From Chinchilla lanigera (lineage: Eukaryota > Chordata > Mammalia > Rodentia > Chinchillidae): 64,000 nucleotides of DNA. Position numbers and translations under genes: made by a program. The DNA is taken from positions 294,872 through 358,871 of the forward strand of contig NW_004955475.1 in NCBI RefSeq assembly GCF_000276665.1, read 5' to 3'. Under the pieces are notes generated by a model. The model was not told the DNA's origin and did not search any database. It saw nothing but the letters and a program-made list of their open reading frames with translations. Position 1 is the stretch's first letter, and every line of letters begins with the position of its first letter. This document shows positions 18,526 through 31,998 of the stretch, one piece after another.

Positions 18526-20994
18526 AAAAGTGTATCTGAACACAAAGCTCATGCCCTTCCTGTTCCAGACACTGGGCAGCCCTTCTAAGGAAGAGTCCTT
18601 GCATTCTCCATCTCCCTGGGCGGGGCACACTGGACAAATATTTGTGTGGAATGGGTGAGCGAGGAAGTCACCCAGGAGGAAGCAGGAAAGACTAAAGTTA
18701 GATGTGAGAAGCTTATGACTTCAGTGACTTGTGGATTTGGCTAGCTAAGGGCACTAGGCCCACAGAGCTGGTGAGGACTATACGAATTAGGGCTTATGAA
18801 CCATCCCATTCTACAGATCCAAGTTGAAGCCCAGACAGTCAAAGTGATTTGGCCAGTGTCTCTTTTTTTTTTTTTTTTGGTACTGGGAATCGAACTCACG
18901 ACCTCGCACTTGCCAGTAGTGTCCCATTTTGAGCCTCAGAACCAACACCTACTCCTTCCCACCAGGCCCTGTGAGATCCAAAACATCACCAACAGTAGGC
19001 TCTTTGCAATACCTACACTATGGCAAATTTACCCATATTTCCATGTTTGTGCTGATGCACTTTCTGTGTTCTGCCCAGAATGCCCTCAGTCTCCTCTTCA
19101 CCCTTGGACTTCATTGGCCTGGGCATGCTCATCTGCATCTTGCTTTGACCCCTAGTAGACAGGGCCTCCCTCAGTCAGTTCTGACTCACTTCTACCCCTC
19201 TGTCTCATCCACACCCATATCATGGTAGCTCTTACCACTAGCTAGCTTGCCTCTGATTGTCTTTTCATATGTCTGCCCCTACTCCCCAGTCCCATGCCTG
19301 TTTTACAAGGGCAGTGGCCTGGTATGGTTCACCTCTGTGGACTCACCATGTCCAGGCCAGGGCACTGCACACATCCATTGCTCAGCAGCCACTTTGGTGT
19401 CCTAAAACCACAGACAGAAGTCACATGTGTCTGTATGTGTGTGATCATCTTGCCTGACAACTGTTGGCCTAAAAGTCAAAGCCCCACATAGTTAAAAGCC
19501 ACTCACACCCAACCTTGTAATTACATCCACCGGACACACACAGAGACTACAAGGCACGGAAAGCTGCCTCTTCACACAAGCAACCTCACACTGTCAATTC
19601 CTTATGGCCAGTCTCATATAACCACATTCCCTCAGAAACCCAGCAGTTCCCAGTCTCATGCTACTGTGAGACCCGTACAGCCTCACAAAAAGGCATATGC
19701 ACGGATGCATGGACACATGGAGATGTATTTCTCTCACAACTGATATAAACCTACCTTCTTCTCGCCACATAGGCCCTATGCCCTACTCAGCCAATTCAGC
19801 TGTCTACCCAGGAGTTTCTATTGCCCCAGCTCCCAAGATGGGTATCTGATCTTGACTTGCCCTTTCCCTTCATTTGTAGACCCCTCACACACTTCCTTCT
19901 GTCTGCAGTCAAAAAAAGGCTGGAATGATTTCCCGCTCCCTGCCACAGGACACCTAGACTCACGTACACTGGAAAGCAATTTCCTCACCATTCCCCAACC
20001 TTACCCTGTAGCCTACCACGCTTTCATCAGTGTGGTCCCTGTCTCCTGCAATGCCTTCTTCACCACTGGCAAGCCAGTGAAACCTTTCCCAGCCTGCAAA
20101 AATCAACTCTGGCCCTTCTTCCTCCAGCAAGGTCCCCTGAATAGCCCGCCCCCAGCCACCTTAACATCTCCCTCCTCTGTGGGCCAGGAACATGCTGTGC
20201 TCACTAGTAAAGCTGCTCCATCATTTTCGCCCCTGACATCCAGCCTCCTTTCCCAAAACATCTCTCACCTCCCCAGAGAGATGGAGAACTCATGGAGAAC
20301 ACAGCCACTGTCTTACTTTTGATCCCTTAGGATGTTTAGCTCGAGGCCTTGCACCCAGTAGGCTCTCAAGCTATCCTTTCAGGAAGAATAAATAAAGAAC
20401 AGAGGAAGAGAGTCGGGTGGGGAAGAAGGGAGGGAGAGAGGAGATAAATAATGAACCAGTGACTGAGTAGCTGAGTTGAGGGAGTAAAGCAATGAGTGGG
20501 GGACTGAGGTAAGGTTCTGGAGGAACTACAGGTTCCACACAATGAAGATGCTGAAGGGAGGGAGGAAAATAAAGAAAGGATGGACTCTCACCTGGGCCTT
20601 AGCCAAAACAAGAGCCACCAATCACAAAGTGTCCACCAGCCCCTGTGCTTGGCTTGTTGTGTTCTTTCTTGCTAATCTTCATGACAACCCACAGAGGTAG
20701 ATACATTCTCACTGTACTCAAGAGGAAAATAAAGCTCAGGAGAAGAAAAGACTTGCTCAAGGTCACACAGACAACAGTAAGAACACAAAGGGTAAACTCA
20801 GGCGTATCTAAAGCTCAGAGAGGGAAAGTCGGGGTCTAAGCCCACTTTGGGGGCTCTTGGCTGCACCCATAACACAGCACAAGTCCATAAAGTGTCCTCT
20901 CTCCTGCCGGCAGCCCTCAAGGAGCTTTAGCATCTAGCTAGATGCAGAGAATATTTAGGATCACTGTATCTGGGGGAATTGGTTCCCTCTCAGA

Positions 20995-21420
20995 TTCAGA
21001 GATCCCTAAAATTATAGAATCAGAAACTTGAAAGTATAGAATCAAGGAATCTTAACATGGCCAAATAATAAAATTACAGCATCAGAATTCGTTTTAAATC
21101 TTATTTTGAGGCAGGCTCTCACTACATTGCCCAGACTGGCCTTGAACTTGTGATTTTTCTCCCTCCGCCCCCTGAGGAGCTGGGAGGCATGTGCAAGCAG
21201 GCCTGGCTACCATCAGAATTTTTTTCTAATGGTAGAATCATGAACTCTTAAAGTCACAGGATTGGAAAATCTAAATATCACAGCATTGTAGAAATAGAAA
21301 TCACAGAATCACATGGAATTTGTTCCAGAATCATATCTTAAATGCACATAATTATTGTTCTTCAAATTGTAGCACCTCAAATTCACAGAATGTCAGAGCT
21401 GGAAGAGCTCTCAGAGACTC
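20995..21420. repeat. degenerate AGAATC-type tandem sequence beside a MIR/CR1-like block
   Basis: Between 20995 and 21340 the motif (t/c)agaatca recurs many times at irregular spacing. 21375-21480 then reads like a MIR3- or L3/CR1-related block (gaatgtcagagctggaagag). The CR1/L3 family ends in repeats of ATTCTATG, of which this could be a relic. A minus B1 interrupts it at 21090-21210 with a perfect 10-bp duplication, catcagaatt, at 21080-21089 and 21211-21220. Confidence 0.5.
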
Positions 21421-22435
21421 TCAGGTCCAAATCCCTTCTATTTTCCAGATGGGGAAACTATGTGTCAGAGAGGCCAAGGGACATGTCCAAGGTTAGCCAG
21501 CTCACACTGCCTCGGGCTAATGGGCTAAAGAAGACAACAGGTGCGCCCAGACTGGAAGCCATTCATTCATTCATTTATTTATTGAGTGCTTCTTGAGTGT
21601 TTACCATACCACAAATCAAAGCCTACTCTCTCCCAGCCCCTGTTCCAACCCCTGCAAAGAGAAGAAGGCAAGGCTTTTGTGGGGATGGGGATAGGGAAGT
21701 GGGGTGGAACATACATCAGACAGAGAGAAGAGATCAGCTTTTATTGATGGAAATTCTTTTGTACACAGCAACACATACTCTGAAAAGCCTTTTACTCCTG
21801 ATCATATTTACAGCGCACTATGGGCATGGCAGGGGTCATGGGGCAAGGCCTTCAAGCAGTGAAGAAAATGGCAGCTACGGCCACAGCAAGGGAACAAGTG
21901 ACGGGAACTAGGTAGGCTGGGTACTGCCCCCCGCCTGGTTCTCTGAGCCCTGGGCACCCTGCATCTCTGTTTGTGCTCACAGAGGACAGAGGTAGGTCCT
22001 TGGGATGTCATTTGGAGACCTCTCCAGGAGTGGCAGGCTCCAGGGTGCCTGGGAAGTGGGAGTGCAGGTGCAGGAAGGTCTGGGTTCCAAGATCCAAGCT
22101 CCAAGCTCTTTTTGCTTCTCCCACATTTTAGTCAGACCTAGGGCTCCAGCTGTGTTTAATTCAGGAGTTGGAGCCCAGGGGAGACAGCAGTGGGAGCGGG
22201 TAGGAATTTCAAGAAGGAAGTAGGGGAGGGAAGGGGCATGATGCTTGCCCATCTGGTTCCTGAAGCAGGGGAAAGGGTCCCATGGGGGATCCGCAGGGGT
22301 GGGTGGGGCTGGTTAAGGCTTTTGCTTCTGCATAGAAAATGGCCCTTGTCCTCTCAGTTACCGAGAGGAGGGACTACTGCACTCGGAGGCTGGACAGCAG
22401 AACTGGTGAGCGTCTTCCTCTTCCTCTTCCTCAGT

Positions 22436-22478
22436 CTCCTCCTCCTCCTCCTCCTCCTCCTCCTCCTCCTCCTCCTCT
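22436..22478 (+). repeat. (CCT)n trinucleotide repeat
   Basis: About 14 CCT units, giving AGG repeats in the minus-strand transcript. Confidence 0.97.
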
Positions 22479-25400
22479 TCCCTAGGGCCAGGAAGGGCAG
22501 GGTAGAGGCCACAGGTGGTGGGTGACAGAGAGAGGCAGAGGCATTAGTTTGCAGAGCAGGGGGAGATACATGAAGGGCCAGAGCCGGGAGGTGGGACTAG
22601 GATGGGGGTCCAGATTGGGAGGCCAGCATGATGGATTACCCAGGGCTACACCCAACTCAGTCTCCAAGGAGCCTGTGGTTGGTCCCCTCCTGGGAAGCCC
22701 TCTCCCACACCCAGCCTAGATTCAGTCTTAAGGTTACCCCCAGGGCATGTAAACTCCATTTCTGATTCCGACAGGTGTCCAGCCATCATTTTAATGTAAA
22801 TAATAACAATCTGCTCTATTCTGGCACTTTGTGTACATCATCTCATTGAATCCCCACAACAATTCTGCAAAGTAGAATTTTAGAGATGAGGGAATTGAAG
22901 CTAAGAGAGGTTAGCTAATCTGCCTTACGTCACACAGCTGGGCACGTGAAAGAATTCAGGATTTGAACTCGGAGTTCCTAGAACTCCAGGTCTCACACTC
23001 AATTCTACCAGGATCTCTGGGTGAACTTGGCACTATGTCTAGAAATCTAACCTGCCTTTGAAGGATAAAGATTTGTATTTTTCAAAGGCTCAAGGTCAGG
23101 AAAATAAGAGATGCTTAGAAATGCAGTATGGAAACCCCACTGCTTTAGAAGCAAAAAGACCTGGCTTCAAATCCCAGCTGTACAAGTGCTTCCAGGCCGT
23201 ATGCTCTCAAGCACATTATTACCCCTCTCAAAACTTCAGTTTCCTCGTTTGTAAAGTGGGGCTCCTGATGTGAACCCCCAGAACTGTTTCCAGGCTGAGA
23301 ACATATATCAAGTGCCTGGAAAACAGTATCAATGGGAACGCGGTGGGGGATTGTTGTTAACTGCTCAAGAACTGGATCTAATCCCCAAGGTGGCTGTCTG
23401 CCCACACAGAAGCAGGCACTGCAGAGACAGTCGTTGCAGGAGTAAGTGCTGTCCTGGGGTGCTGCTGAGCAGTGCCAGGAGCCGCACTGAACAATGACAA
23501 TCACTGGAGCTGGGCCACTCCCGTTCCATGCGGTAGATAGACACACAGTAGGGCTGGGAGGGGACCAGGTACCTTGGAAATGAAAAGGCTGATTCTCTGG
23601 TGACAGTCATGGAAACAGCCACGCCCCATTTCCAGACTCCTTGGTTCAGGGGATACAGTAAATATGGAATCCAGGAAATGGAAGGACTGGGAAGAAATGG
23701 GGAGGAAAGCAGACAGGCAGGGGAAGGCACTGCTGTCCATCGGACAGACAAGCACATGCGCACATGCACACACGACCTTTTCAGACTCAGAGCTCCCTCT
23801 GACACATTGTTCCACACACTCACTGAATCAGCAAAATCACATGAACCAGGACTAGAGTCTCCCATTCCTCATCTATAAAAAAAGAAGAAAAATCCACACC
23901 TCTCAAGGCTGTCATGAGGAACAAGTGATATTATCGTCCAATCCCACTACTCACTCCTCTCTTCTCCAGGTCAGGCCCCGCTACCTCTCACCTCCCGACA
24001 CTGCAGTCACCTTCGATTGTTTTCTTCCTCCCTTCCTGGTGCATATCCACCTTCCTAAAGTCCGCCTTTGAGCACCAGTCTCTTCTGCGCAGACACATCC
24101 TGGCTCTTGATTGCCCCACGGGTAAGTTCAGACTCTTCAGTTTGCCATTCATGGCCTCTCCATCGTATGGCCTCAGACACATCAGAGTCAGATAGACCTG
24201 GGCTGCAATACCAGCCCCACCCTCTACTAGCTGGCTGGCCCTGGATCCATTTCTTCACTAATCTGGGACTCATTTTCCTTATCTGCAAAATAAGGAAATA
24301 CCTGTCCTGCTGAGTGTTGTGGGATTAAATAAATTCAAGCATGTTAAAGCACCTACCACAGGGCAGGCTTGATGCCTAGAACATGGAAACTATCATTATG
24401 CCTGTGATTATCGGCAGGCGGCATCGTTATCCAGCTCACTCATGCCCAGCCTCCATCAAACTAGCTGGCTCATTATTCCATCAGCGCACCCAGCCTTTTT
24501 GCACCTCTGTGCCTCTGAAGATTCTGTTTCTTCCACTTCACGTAGTCTTCCTTCTGCACAGATCTTTGTCTACTGACATCCTGTCTGAATTCAATGACCT
24601 TGCTCAAATACTGCTTCCTGCAGGAAGGCCTCCCTCACTCCCAGCCGCAGGAATTCATTGTGTCCTCCTTGCTCCAGCATGTGTGTGCTTGTTCAGGGTT
24701 CTCTGCCGGTTGCTTTGAACTTTCCCGAAGTATTTCTGTCACTAATCCCCTCAGCACCCCTATATCTCCACCTGCACCACTTTCCCTCTCTGTGAGAAAG
24801 ATGGGGCCCTGATACTATTTAAGGCCAGCCTCTCCACTTGAGCTCCGGAGCCTATCCCTCCACAGCAACCAATCCCTCTCCCTCCTGTATTTTCAACCTC
24901 TCCCCCACTGTTGCCTCCTTCCCATCCTCACTTATAGAAGCTCAAGTCTCTCCCATCTGGGAATAAAAACCCTCTCTCTGCCCCCACATCCCCCTCTGTC
25001 CCTCTCTTGTCTTCATAACTAAGCTTCTTGAGAAATTCGACTACACTGGCCATCTCTGCTTTGGTACCTCCCACGAGTTCTTCAGCCCACTGCAATCTGC
25101 CTCATGCGCCCACCACTGCACAGAAGCTGTTCTTAGAAAGGTCACCCAGGCCCTCCTGATGGTTAAAGCCAATAAACTCTCTTCCACCCTCAATTTACTC
25201 CCCCACCCTACCCCACTGCAACATTTGACTCTCTTTAATAAGGCCCTCCTCTGCACCGCCCCTTCCTTCCTCTGCTTCTGGGAGCCCACTCCCAGCTGGT
25301 TTTCCTCCTACTTCTGACTCCTCCCACTAATCTCTCAAACTCTTCCTCTGCCCATTCCGTATGTGACGGTGCCCCTTCCCCAGTTCTGCTCTGGTCCTGT

Positions 25401-26383
25401 CTTTCAGTCCACTCTTTCAGTAATGCCATCCCATTTCATAACTTTAGGTGCAGCTCTCTGTCCAGCATGGACCTTTCTCCTGGAGCCCAGCCCCACCAAG
25501 CCTGAGGCTTGATGGACATCTCTATCGGGATGGTCATTAGGACCTTCCAGATCTCAGAGGGACTGCCACTTTGGCGTCTTACCATGGCAAACCTAGCTTC
25601 CTGTATTTCCTACCTTAGTGGGATGGAGTCACCCTAAATCCTTGCTGCTCCCTTAGCAAGTTAGTCACGATAAATCCTGCTGATGCTACCTGCTAAATAG
25701 CTCTGAAAGAGTTGGCACATAATCTGGTTGCTTTACCTCATCTACTCCTTTCACCCTTTGTTCAACCTTTCTTTCTCCAATACATTGGTCACCCTGCTGT
25801 TCCAAGCACACCCTTCCCACGGGATATACCAAGCACACTCTTCCCACGGGATGTCCGCATTTCATAGTCCTTCTATCTGGAACATTATCTCCCAGATAGC
25901 GGCCCAGCTCACTCCCTTACCTCCTTTAAGTCTCTGCTCAGCTACTACCTTACCAGTGGGGTCCTCCCTCTTAAAAAGACACTCCAATATTCTCTACCCC
26001 CTTACTATTTGTCTTCATAGTACTCACAGACACCAGACACATATATGTATTTATTTAAATTCATTCATTTATTTATTATTTGTCTCACCTACTGGTAGAT
26101 CCATCAGGACAGGCGTCTGTATTGTTCAGTGCTACATCTCCAGTGCCTAGCACTGTGCCTTTCATATATACTCATTGAATGAGAATCCATTGCTAGGTCT
26201 GAAGACACCAATTTAATATTACCTCCATCCTCAACTGCCTCTACCCCTCCCCATCTCCCATTATCTCCTCAGTCTCTGATTCTGGTCCTCTCTTGTGCCC
26301 AACCGCCTCTAGGTCCCTCTCCTCTCCTCTGTCTCTACTGCTACTTCCTTAGATGGAGAGATATTCACTCTTGGAGTCAGTGT

Positions 26384-26385
<2 letters not shown>

Positions 26386-26455
<70 letters not shown>
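26386..26455 (+). repeat. (TC)n tract followed by 42 consecutive C
   Basis: TC repeats at 26386-26413 pass into an unbroken run of C from 26414 to 26455. CT-rich sequence follows. The length of a homopolymer like this is not reliable in draft assembly. Confidence 0.95.
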
Positions 26456-26456
<1 letters not shown>

Positions 26457-27032
26457 CCTCTATCTTCCTCTCCCCCTCTCCCTCCCTCTCTCCCTCTCTC
26501 TGGGATTACTCCAACAGCCTCCTCCCTAGTCTCTCTTCCTTCTAAAATGCTAATTTGATCATGCCACTTTCCCTACTCAAGAACTGCTCATGGCGCCCCA
26601 GCTGTCTACCCAAAGAAAAAAGTAACAAGCCTGAACACCCCAGAAAGCTGCTTGAGACATAGCTAACCTCTGCCCCCTCTAACGCTTCGTTTTGTCCTTT
26701 CTCATCTCCAGGTTCTGCACAGACCCTCACAGCACCAGCAGCCTACATGGTTAGCTCTCCAAATCTTTATGGATCTTGAATGACTGCCTCAAATGATACT
26801 TTCATCAGATAACTTTGCCTGACTCACAAACCAGAAGTTCCCCCACCAAACAAAATCCTTTAGTATTTCCTATGGGAACTAAGTGTCTCGAGATTTACCT
26901 GGAATCTCTGAGAACCAGAAGTACGATGGAAGTTAGTAATTATGTCTGAGACCAAGCCAGTACCTCAGATGAGGCCTTTCGGCTGCCCTCTATGCATACA
27001 ACCCGCTTCTCATACTGACTGCTAATATGTCT

Positions 27033-27140
27033 TTTTTTTAAAGTTTTGTTTTGTGGGGTTTTTTTTTTGTACCGGGAAACAAACTCAGGACCTTGCGCTT
27101 GCCAGGCAGGTGCTTGTGCCGCTGAGCTATATCCCCGGCC
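27033..27140 (-). mobile_element. young ID SINE with 17-bp target-site duplication
   Basis: Minus-oriented ID (tgtaccgggaaacaaactca, gctgagctatatccccggcc) flanked by perfect copies of tgactgctaatatgtct at 27016-27032 and 27141-27157. Confidence 0.92.
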
Positions 27141-28769
27141 TGACTGCTAATATGTCTCTAAAATATGAATTTTGCCAAATTACCCTATTTAGAATTCATC
27201 CATGTGACACTTTGCCACCAACAACACTGGTTCTCAATCTTTTTTGGGGAAAACCATCTTTTTTGGGACAGTTCATGAAAATCATAAACTATCACCCCTC
27301 AACAAAAACTGCACAAAGGTATACACACACAACATTCTGCATCCAGTCTCGGGAGATTGATTGGCCTCCTGAAGCCCATGTGGGACCCAGGAACTCCAGG
27401 TTAAGAACCTCTGCCTTTACCCAGTAACATCCGGGTTCTTTTGCATATGCTATTCCTTCTGCCTAGGATCTCTTCCACACTTCAACCTTCTATCCATGGC
27501 TAATTCTTAGTTATTCTCTAGGATTGAGCTTGTAGTCTGAGTTGACATGCCCTGGGCCAGATTCCTTTCTCTGGGCTTCCATTCCTGCCACACACACCCC
27601 CATCATGGGGTCCTCTGTCATTGCCCCTCTCGTGTCCCTAACTGACAGAGACTTTCTGGAGGATGAGAACCATTCCCTAGCACAGGACCTGTCCGTAGCA
27701 ACCCTCCCTCCAACACTGTCTCCTGAAATAAATCCTAGTAACAGCTCCTTTACATTCAGTCCTGTGAAGTGCCGGCACCTAGTGAGGGTCTTCTGAATGG
27801 ATTCATCTGGACATGCCATCTACTCTTCAGTGAATAAACTCTATGACATTAGCAGTATTCTGTTCTTTTTAACAGATAAAGGAAGTAGGCTCAGAGATGT
27901 GTGAGGCGAGTTGCTCAAGGTCGTCCAACTAGATATGGAATTAAAATTTCCCCAGATGCTATGGCAAGTTCTGATTCACCAGCCCTCACTGCTTTGCACT
28001 GCAGATTAGCAAATGGCATCAGTAGAAAAAAAAAAAGACCAAGAACAAAGGCCAGACCTCCTGACCTAGGCTCCGTTTTTCAACACTACCTATTCTGGTT
28101 TTTCCTCCCACATGTATCACTTCCAATCCTGCAAACAGCCCTGAGAGGTAAGTAGGCATTAGCCCCATTACACAGATGAGGAAACAGGCTCAGAGGCTAA
28201 ATGACTTACCCAATGTCACAGTTTATAAGTGGAGGAACGTGGACTTAAATAAAGGTACTGACTCAACTATTTTTTTTTCCCCCATGAAGTCATCCTGCTT
28301 GGAAGAGCCAGAGTAGACATGACCATTTCTGGTGGAGGAGCGGATGAAGGAAAGCTATTATTCTTTCAAGCCTCAGTACAGATATCCCCTATTGCAGGAA
28401 TGTTTCCCTGGCTCCCAGATGGGGTTAAATGCCCCTCCTCTAGCAGCCTTCTGAGTCTAATCCTGTCCCATCCCAAACCACACTATGCTGTCACTGTCTA
28501 CACATCTCTCTCCCTTCTAGACTTGAGCTCTCTGACAGTAGGACCAAGTGTAATTTATTCCAATATCCCACCAAAGTTCAGCACAACACCTAGTCCAAAG
28601 CAGGCAAGACAAAATACTCATTGAGTGAATGAGGTGGTATTTGAGCTAGTTGTTTAAAAGAAAAGCAAGATCTGAATAGTTGGGTACAGGAAAAAGGCAT
28701 AAAGGGCAAAGGAAGTGAGTTAATAAAAGCAGAGATCAAGGAAAAAGGGCAGTGATTTGGAGATTACGA

Positions 28770-31000
28770 AAGGGTTTGTATAACATGTTTTTGTTATTGT
28801 TACGAAAACTGGATCACACATATTATACATATTATCAGCCCTGTTCTGCAACTTGCTTTTTTCATATAACAAGTCTTGGAGAGCTGGCCATGATATACAC
28901 AGATGCACTGCAAATAATCCATACTGTGGGTATATCATTGACTCAAAGCTGCTCCCTACTGAAGAATATTTAGTTTCTTAAATTTTTTTTGCTATGCTTC
29001 ACTGAGTATCTTTGCATATGTCTGGAAGTATTGTTGAAGGACAGATTCCTAAAAAGTTCAACCATGGGACTAAAGAAATGCACATTTTATGTAAAGTGCA
29101 GACAAAAGTTATTTGCATTGCTTTAACATTTTTACAGACTAGCTAAAAATAAAAATTATTCCTACTCAGATAATCCTGTCTTTATTTTGAGAAGCAGATA
29201 TCATGCAGCTTTTCAATTAAGAGTTGGTCAAGAGTGACATTCTACCAGGGTATGTGATAAAAAAAACAACTGTACAATATGGCCTATATTTGCAGTTTGG
29301 GTTGGGGTATTTTAGAAAAAGCCTCTGGCTGGCCAAGTTGGGGTTCCTCTTGTGTAAAGCCTTAGAGAAATCTAGCTCTAAGATAGAGTTCTCAGCTTGG
29401 AAGAATATGCATATTTAAGATTCTTGTGGTAACTGACACATTGGCCCCATTAAAACATTGTACCAGGGCTGGGTGTGGTGGTGCACGCCTGTAATCCCAG
29501 CACTAGGGAGGCTGAGGCAGGAGGACCACCATGAGTTCATGCGTTTGAGGTCAGCCTAGGCTACATGAGCAAGTTCAAGGCCAGCCTGAACTACATAACA
29601 AGACCCTGTCTCAAAAAAAAAAATTGTACCAATATGCACTCCAATGAAGGTATCTGAGAGCTTGTTTCTCCATAAGCCTCCACAGTCTTCTTAACTTTAG
29701 TACCTAAAAATGGTGCTTTATTAGATTTAGTTACCTTTCATTAACTGTTAGGAAGCTCGAGCATCTTTTCTCATTTATTAGGTAACTTTCTAGTTCTTCT
29801 CTGAATTGTCAAATCATGTTATCTCTCAATTTTAAATGGGTTGTGTGTCTTTATTCGTATTGATTTCTGGGAGATGATATAGACAGAAATACTAGCATTT
29901 TATCTGATATCTGTGTAGCAAAGATCCTATCTCCTGGCCTGTTTATATTTTAACTTTATGTAGAGTATCTTTCTTCACATCCATGAAGAAGTTTAAATTT
30001 TTTTTTTGAGACAGGGTCTCATTATGTAGCCCAGGCTGGGTTTGCACTTATGATCCTCCTGCCTTAGCCTCCTGAGTACTGGGATTTCAGGCACTTGTCA
30101 CCACATCCAGCATAGAAATTTTAAGATTTATTTATTTATTTATTGTCTTTTTGAGACAGGGTCTCCCTATGCAGTTCAGGCTGGTCTTGAGCTCACTTTG
30201 TAGCCCAGGCTGGCCTCGAACTCACAACAATCCTCCTGCCTCAGCCTCCCACCAAGTACTGAGATTACAGGTATGAGCCACCATGCCCAGCTGTAGAAGT
30301 TTTAAATTTTAATGTTGCCAAAATTATTCTAGTTTATGGTTTCTGGTTTGGTTTTGTTTTTTTTTTTTCTGTTTTGATTTGTTTGTTGTTGGTTGGTTGT
30401 TTTTTCAGGTAGAGTCTCACTATATTGTCCAGGCCTCAAACTCCTGAGCTCAAACAACCCTCCTGCCTGAGCGTCTAGAATAGCTGGGACTACAAGTGTG
30501 TATCACCACAGTTTGCTTGGCTTCTGGGTTTAAAGTCATACTCTGAAAGGCCTTCTTCACTTTAATATAAGATTATTCTAGATTTTTTTCTGGTACTTTT
30601 ACAATTGTACTTTTTGTATTTGTTTTTGTATGAAGGAGGGATTCAATTTAATTTTTTCCCAAATGGGTAGCCAATAGTCACATCCCAATTACTAACTCCC
30701 CACTGGTTGGAAGTGTCTTCTTTATCATAAATTAATTTCCCATGTCAGCATATGAGCTTGTTTCTAAACTATTTTGTTCCACTTATGTATTCTTCTATTT
30801 CTGTGAGGATACAAGGTTTGCAACTACTGCAACTTTAGGGTAAGTTTTTGTGTCTAATAGCACATGTCCTTCATTATCAGCTTTCAAATTTTTCTTAGTA
30901 ATTTATGGGCATATACTCTTCCAAATAAACTTTAAAATATAATTGTCAGATTCCCAAATAAAATATTCTCTTTTTTGGTGGTGATGGTATGGTGGTACTA
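28770..31000 (-). mobile_element. old L1M ORF2 fragment with nested SINEs
   Basis: The plus strand reads as the reverse of an L1M ORF2 3' region (tctgcaacttgcttttttca, aatgcacattttat, and later segments in order). Nested B1 elements lie at 29466-29622 (plus, with duplication attgtacca at 29457-29465 and 29623-29631), 29999-30113, 30148-30293 and about 30357-30518 (all minus). The frame is broken throughout. Confidence 0.65.
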
Positions 31001-31490
31001 GGAATCAAACCCAGGGCCACACTACCACCGAGCTATACTCCAGTTATTTTCATTTTTTATTTCAAGATAGGGTCTCACAAGGTTGCCCGGGCTAGCCTCA
31101 AACTTTTATTCCCCAAACCACCATACCTAGCCGCACTGAAATTTTAATGTAAAATGCACTGAACTTTTTGAGCAAGTTGGGGGTAAACTGTCTTTTTTCA
31201 TACAGTCTTTGCTGACATTTTAGTTTTCTATAGAAAAGAATTTCATATTTCTTATAAATTCCTAGGAACTCTGTAGGGTTTTTTGTTGTTGTTGTTTTGT
31301 TTTTGGCTACTGTTGTGTGTGGTACTGGGCCTTCCGTAAGTGCTCTACCACCGAGCTACATCTTCAGCTTTTCTTATTTTGTATTTTGAGGTAGGGTCTT
31401 GCTATGTTGTCTAGGCTGAGCTCAAACTTGTGATCCTCCTGCCTCCGCCTCCTGAGTAGCTGGGATTACAGGCATATGCTACAACATTCA
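30976..31490 (-). mobile_element. two B1-dID composite SINEs
   Basis: 30976-31131 and 31289-31486 each read, on the minus strand, as a B1 part followed by an ID part (ctaccaccgagctat at the junction side). Each ends in an A-rich tail. Confidence 0.65.
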
Positions 31491-31711
31491 GGTCTATCAT
31501 GTCTTTTAATTAGTTATTGCTCATATTCAGAGAAGCTAATGGTTTGGATGAATATTTATTCTGTTCTACCCATTCCACTCCATTTTCTTATTAGTTGCAA
31601 TAATTTTCATTTTATTTTATCTCATTATCTATTTTTCACTGTAATTCCAATAGGACTCATTTATTCAAACTCCAAAGGATACAAAACTAAACTAATGCTG
31701 TTTTAGTAAAA

Positions 31712-31811
31712 NNNNNNNNNNNNNNNNNNNNNNNNNNNNNNNNNNNNNNNNNNNNNNNNNNNNNNNNNNNNNNNNNNNNNNNNNNNNNNNNNNNNNNNNN
31801 NNNNNNNNNNN
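31712..31811. other. assembly gap (100 N)
   Basis: Exactly 100 N, the conventional size for a gap of unknown length. It falls in a SINE/LINE-rich stretch. Confidence 0.99.
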
Positions 31812-31998
31812 TATAGTAAAGATAGCAAAAGTAACCAAAGAAGCAGGACAGTGGTCACCCATTGGGAAGATGGAGAGGTGTCACAGAGGGGCCATTTGGA
31901 CACTCTGAGGACTGCCCAGTGGCCTCTTACATCTTTACATGAGGACCCATCTCTTTGCGTAAATACTATCTTTAAGTAATACTAATTTTGATTCTTCT

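Larger units (their letters stand above)
21421..28700 (-). other. intron 2, middle part
   Basis: Largely C/T-rich unique sequence (24400-26500 especially) with MIR copies at about 22800-22995 (minus), 23100-23330 (plus), 24175-24380 (plus) and 28130-28260 (minus). (CCT)n, poly-C and an ID are listed separately. No exon could be supported. Confidence 0.7.
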
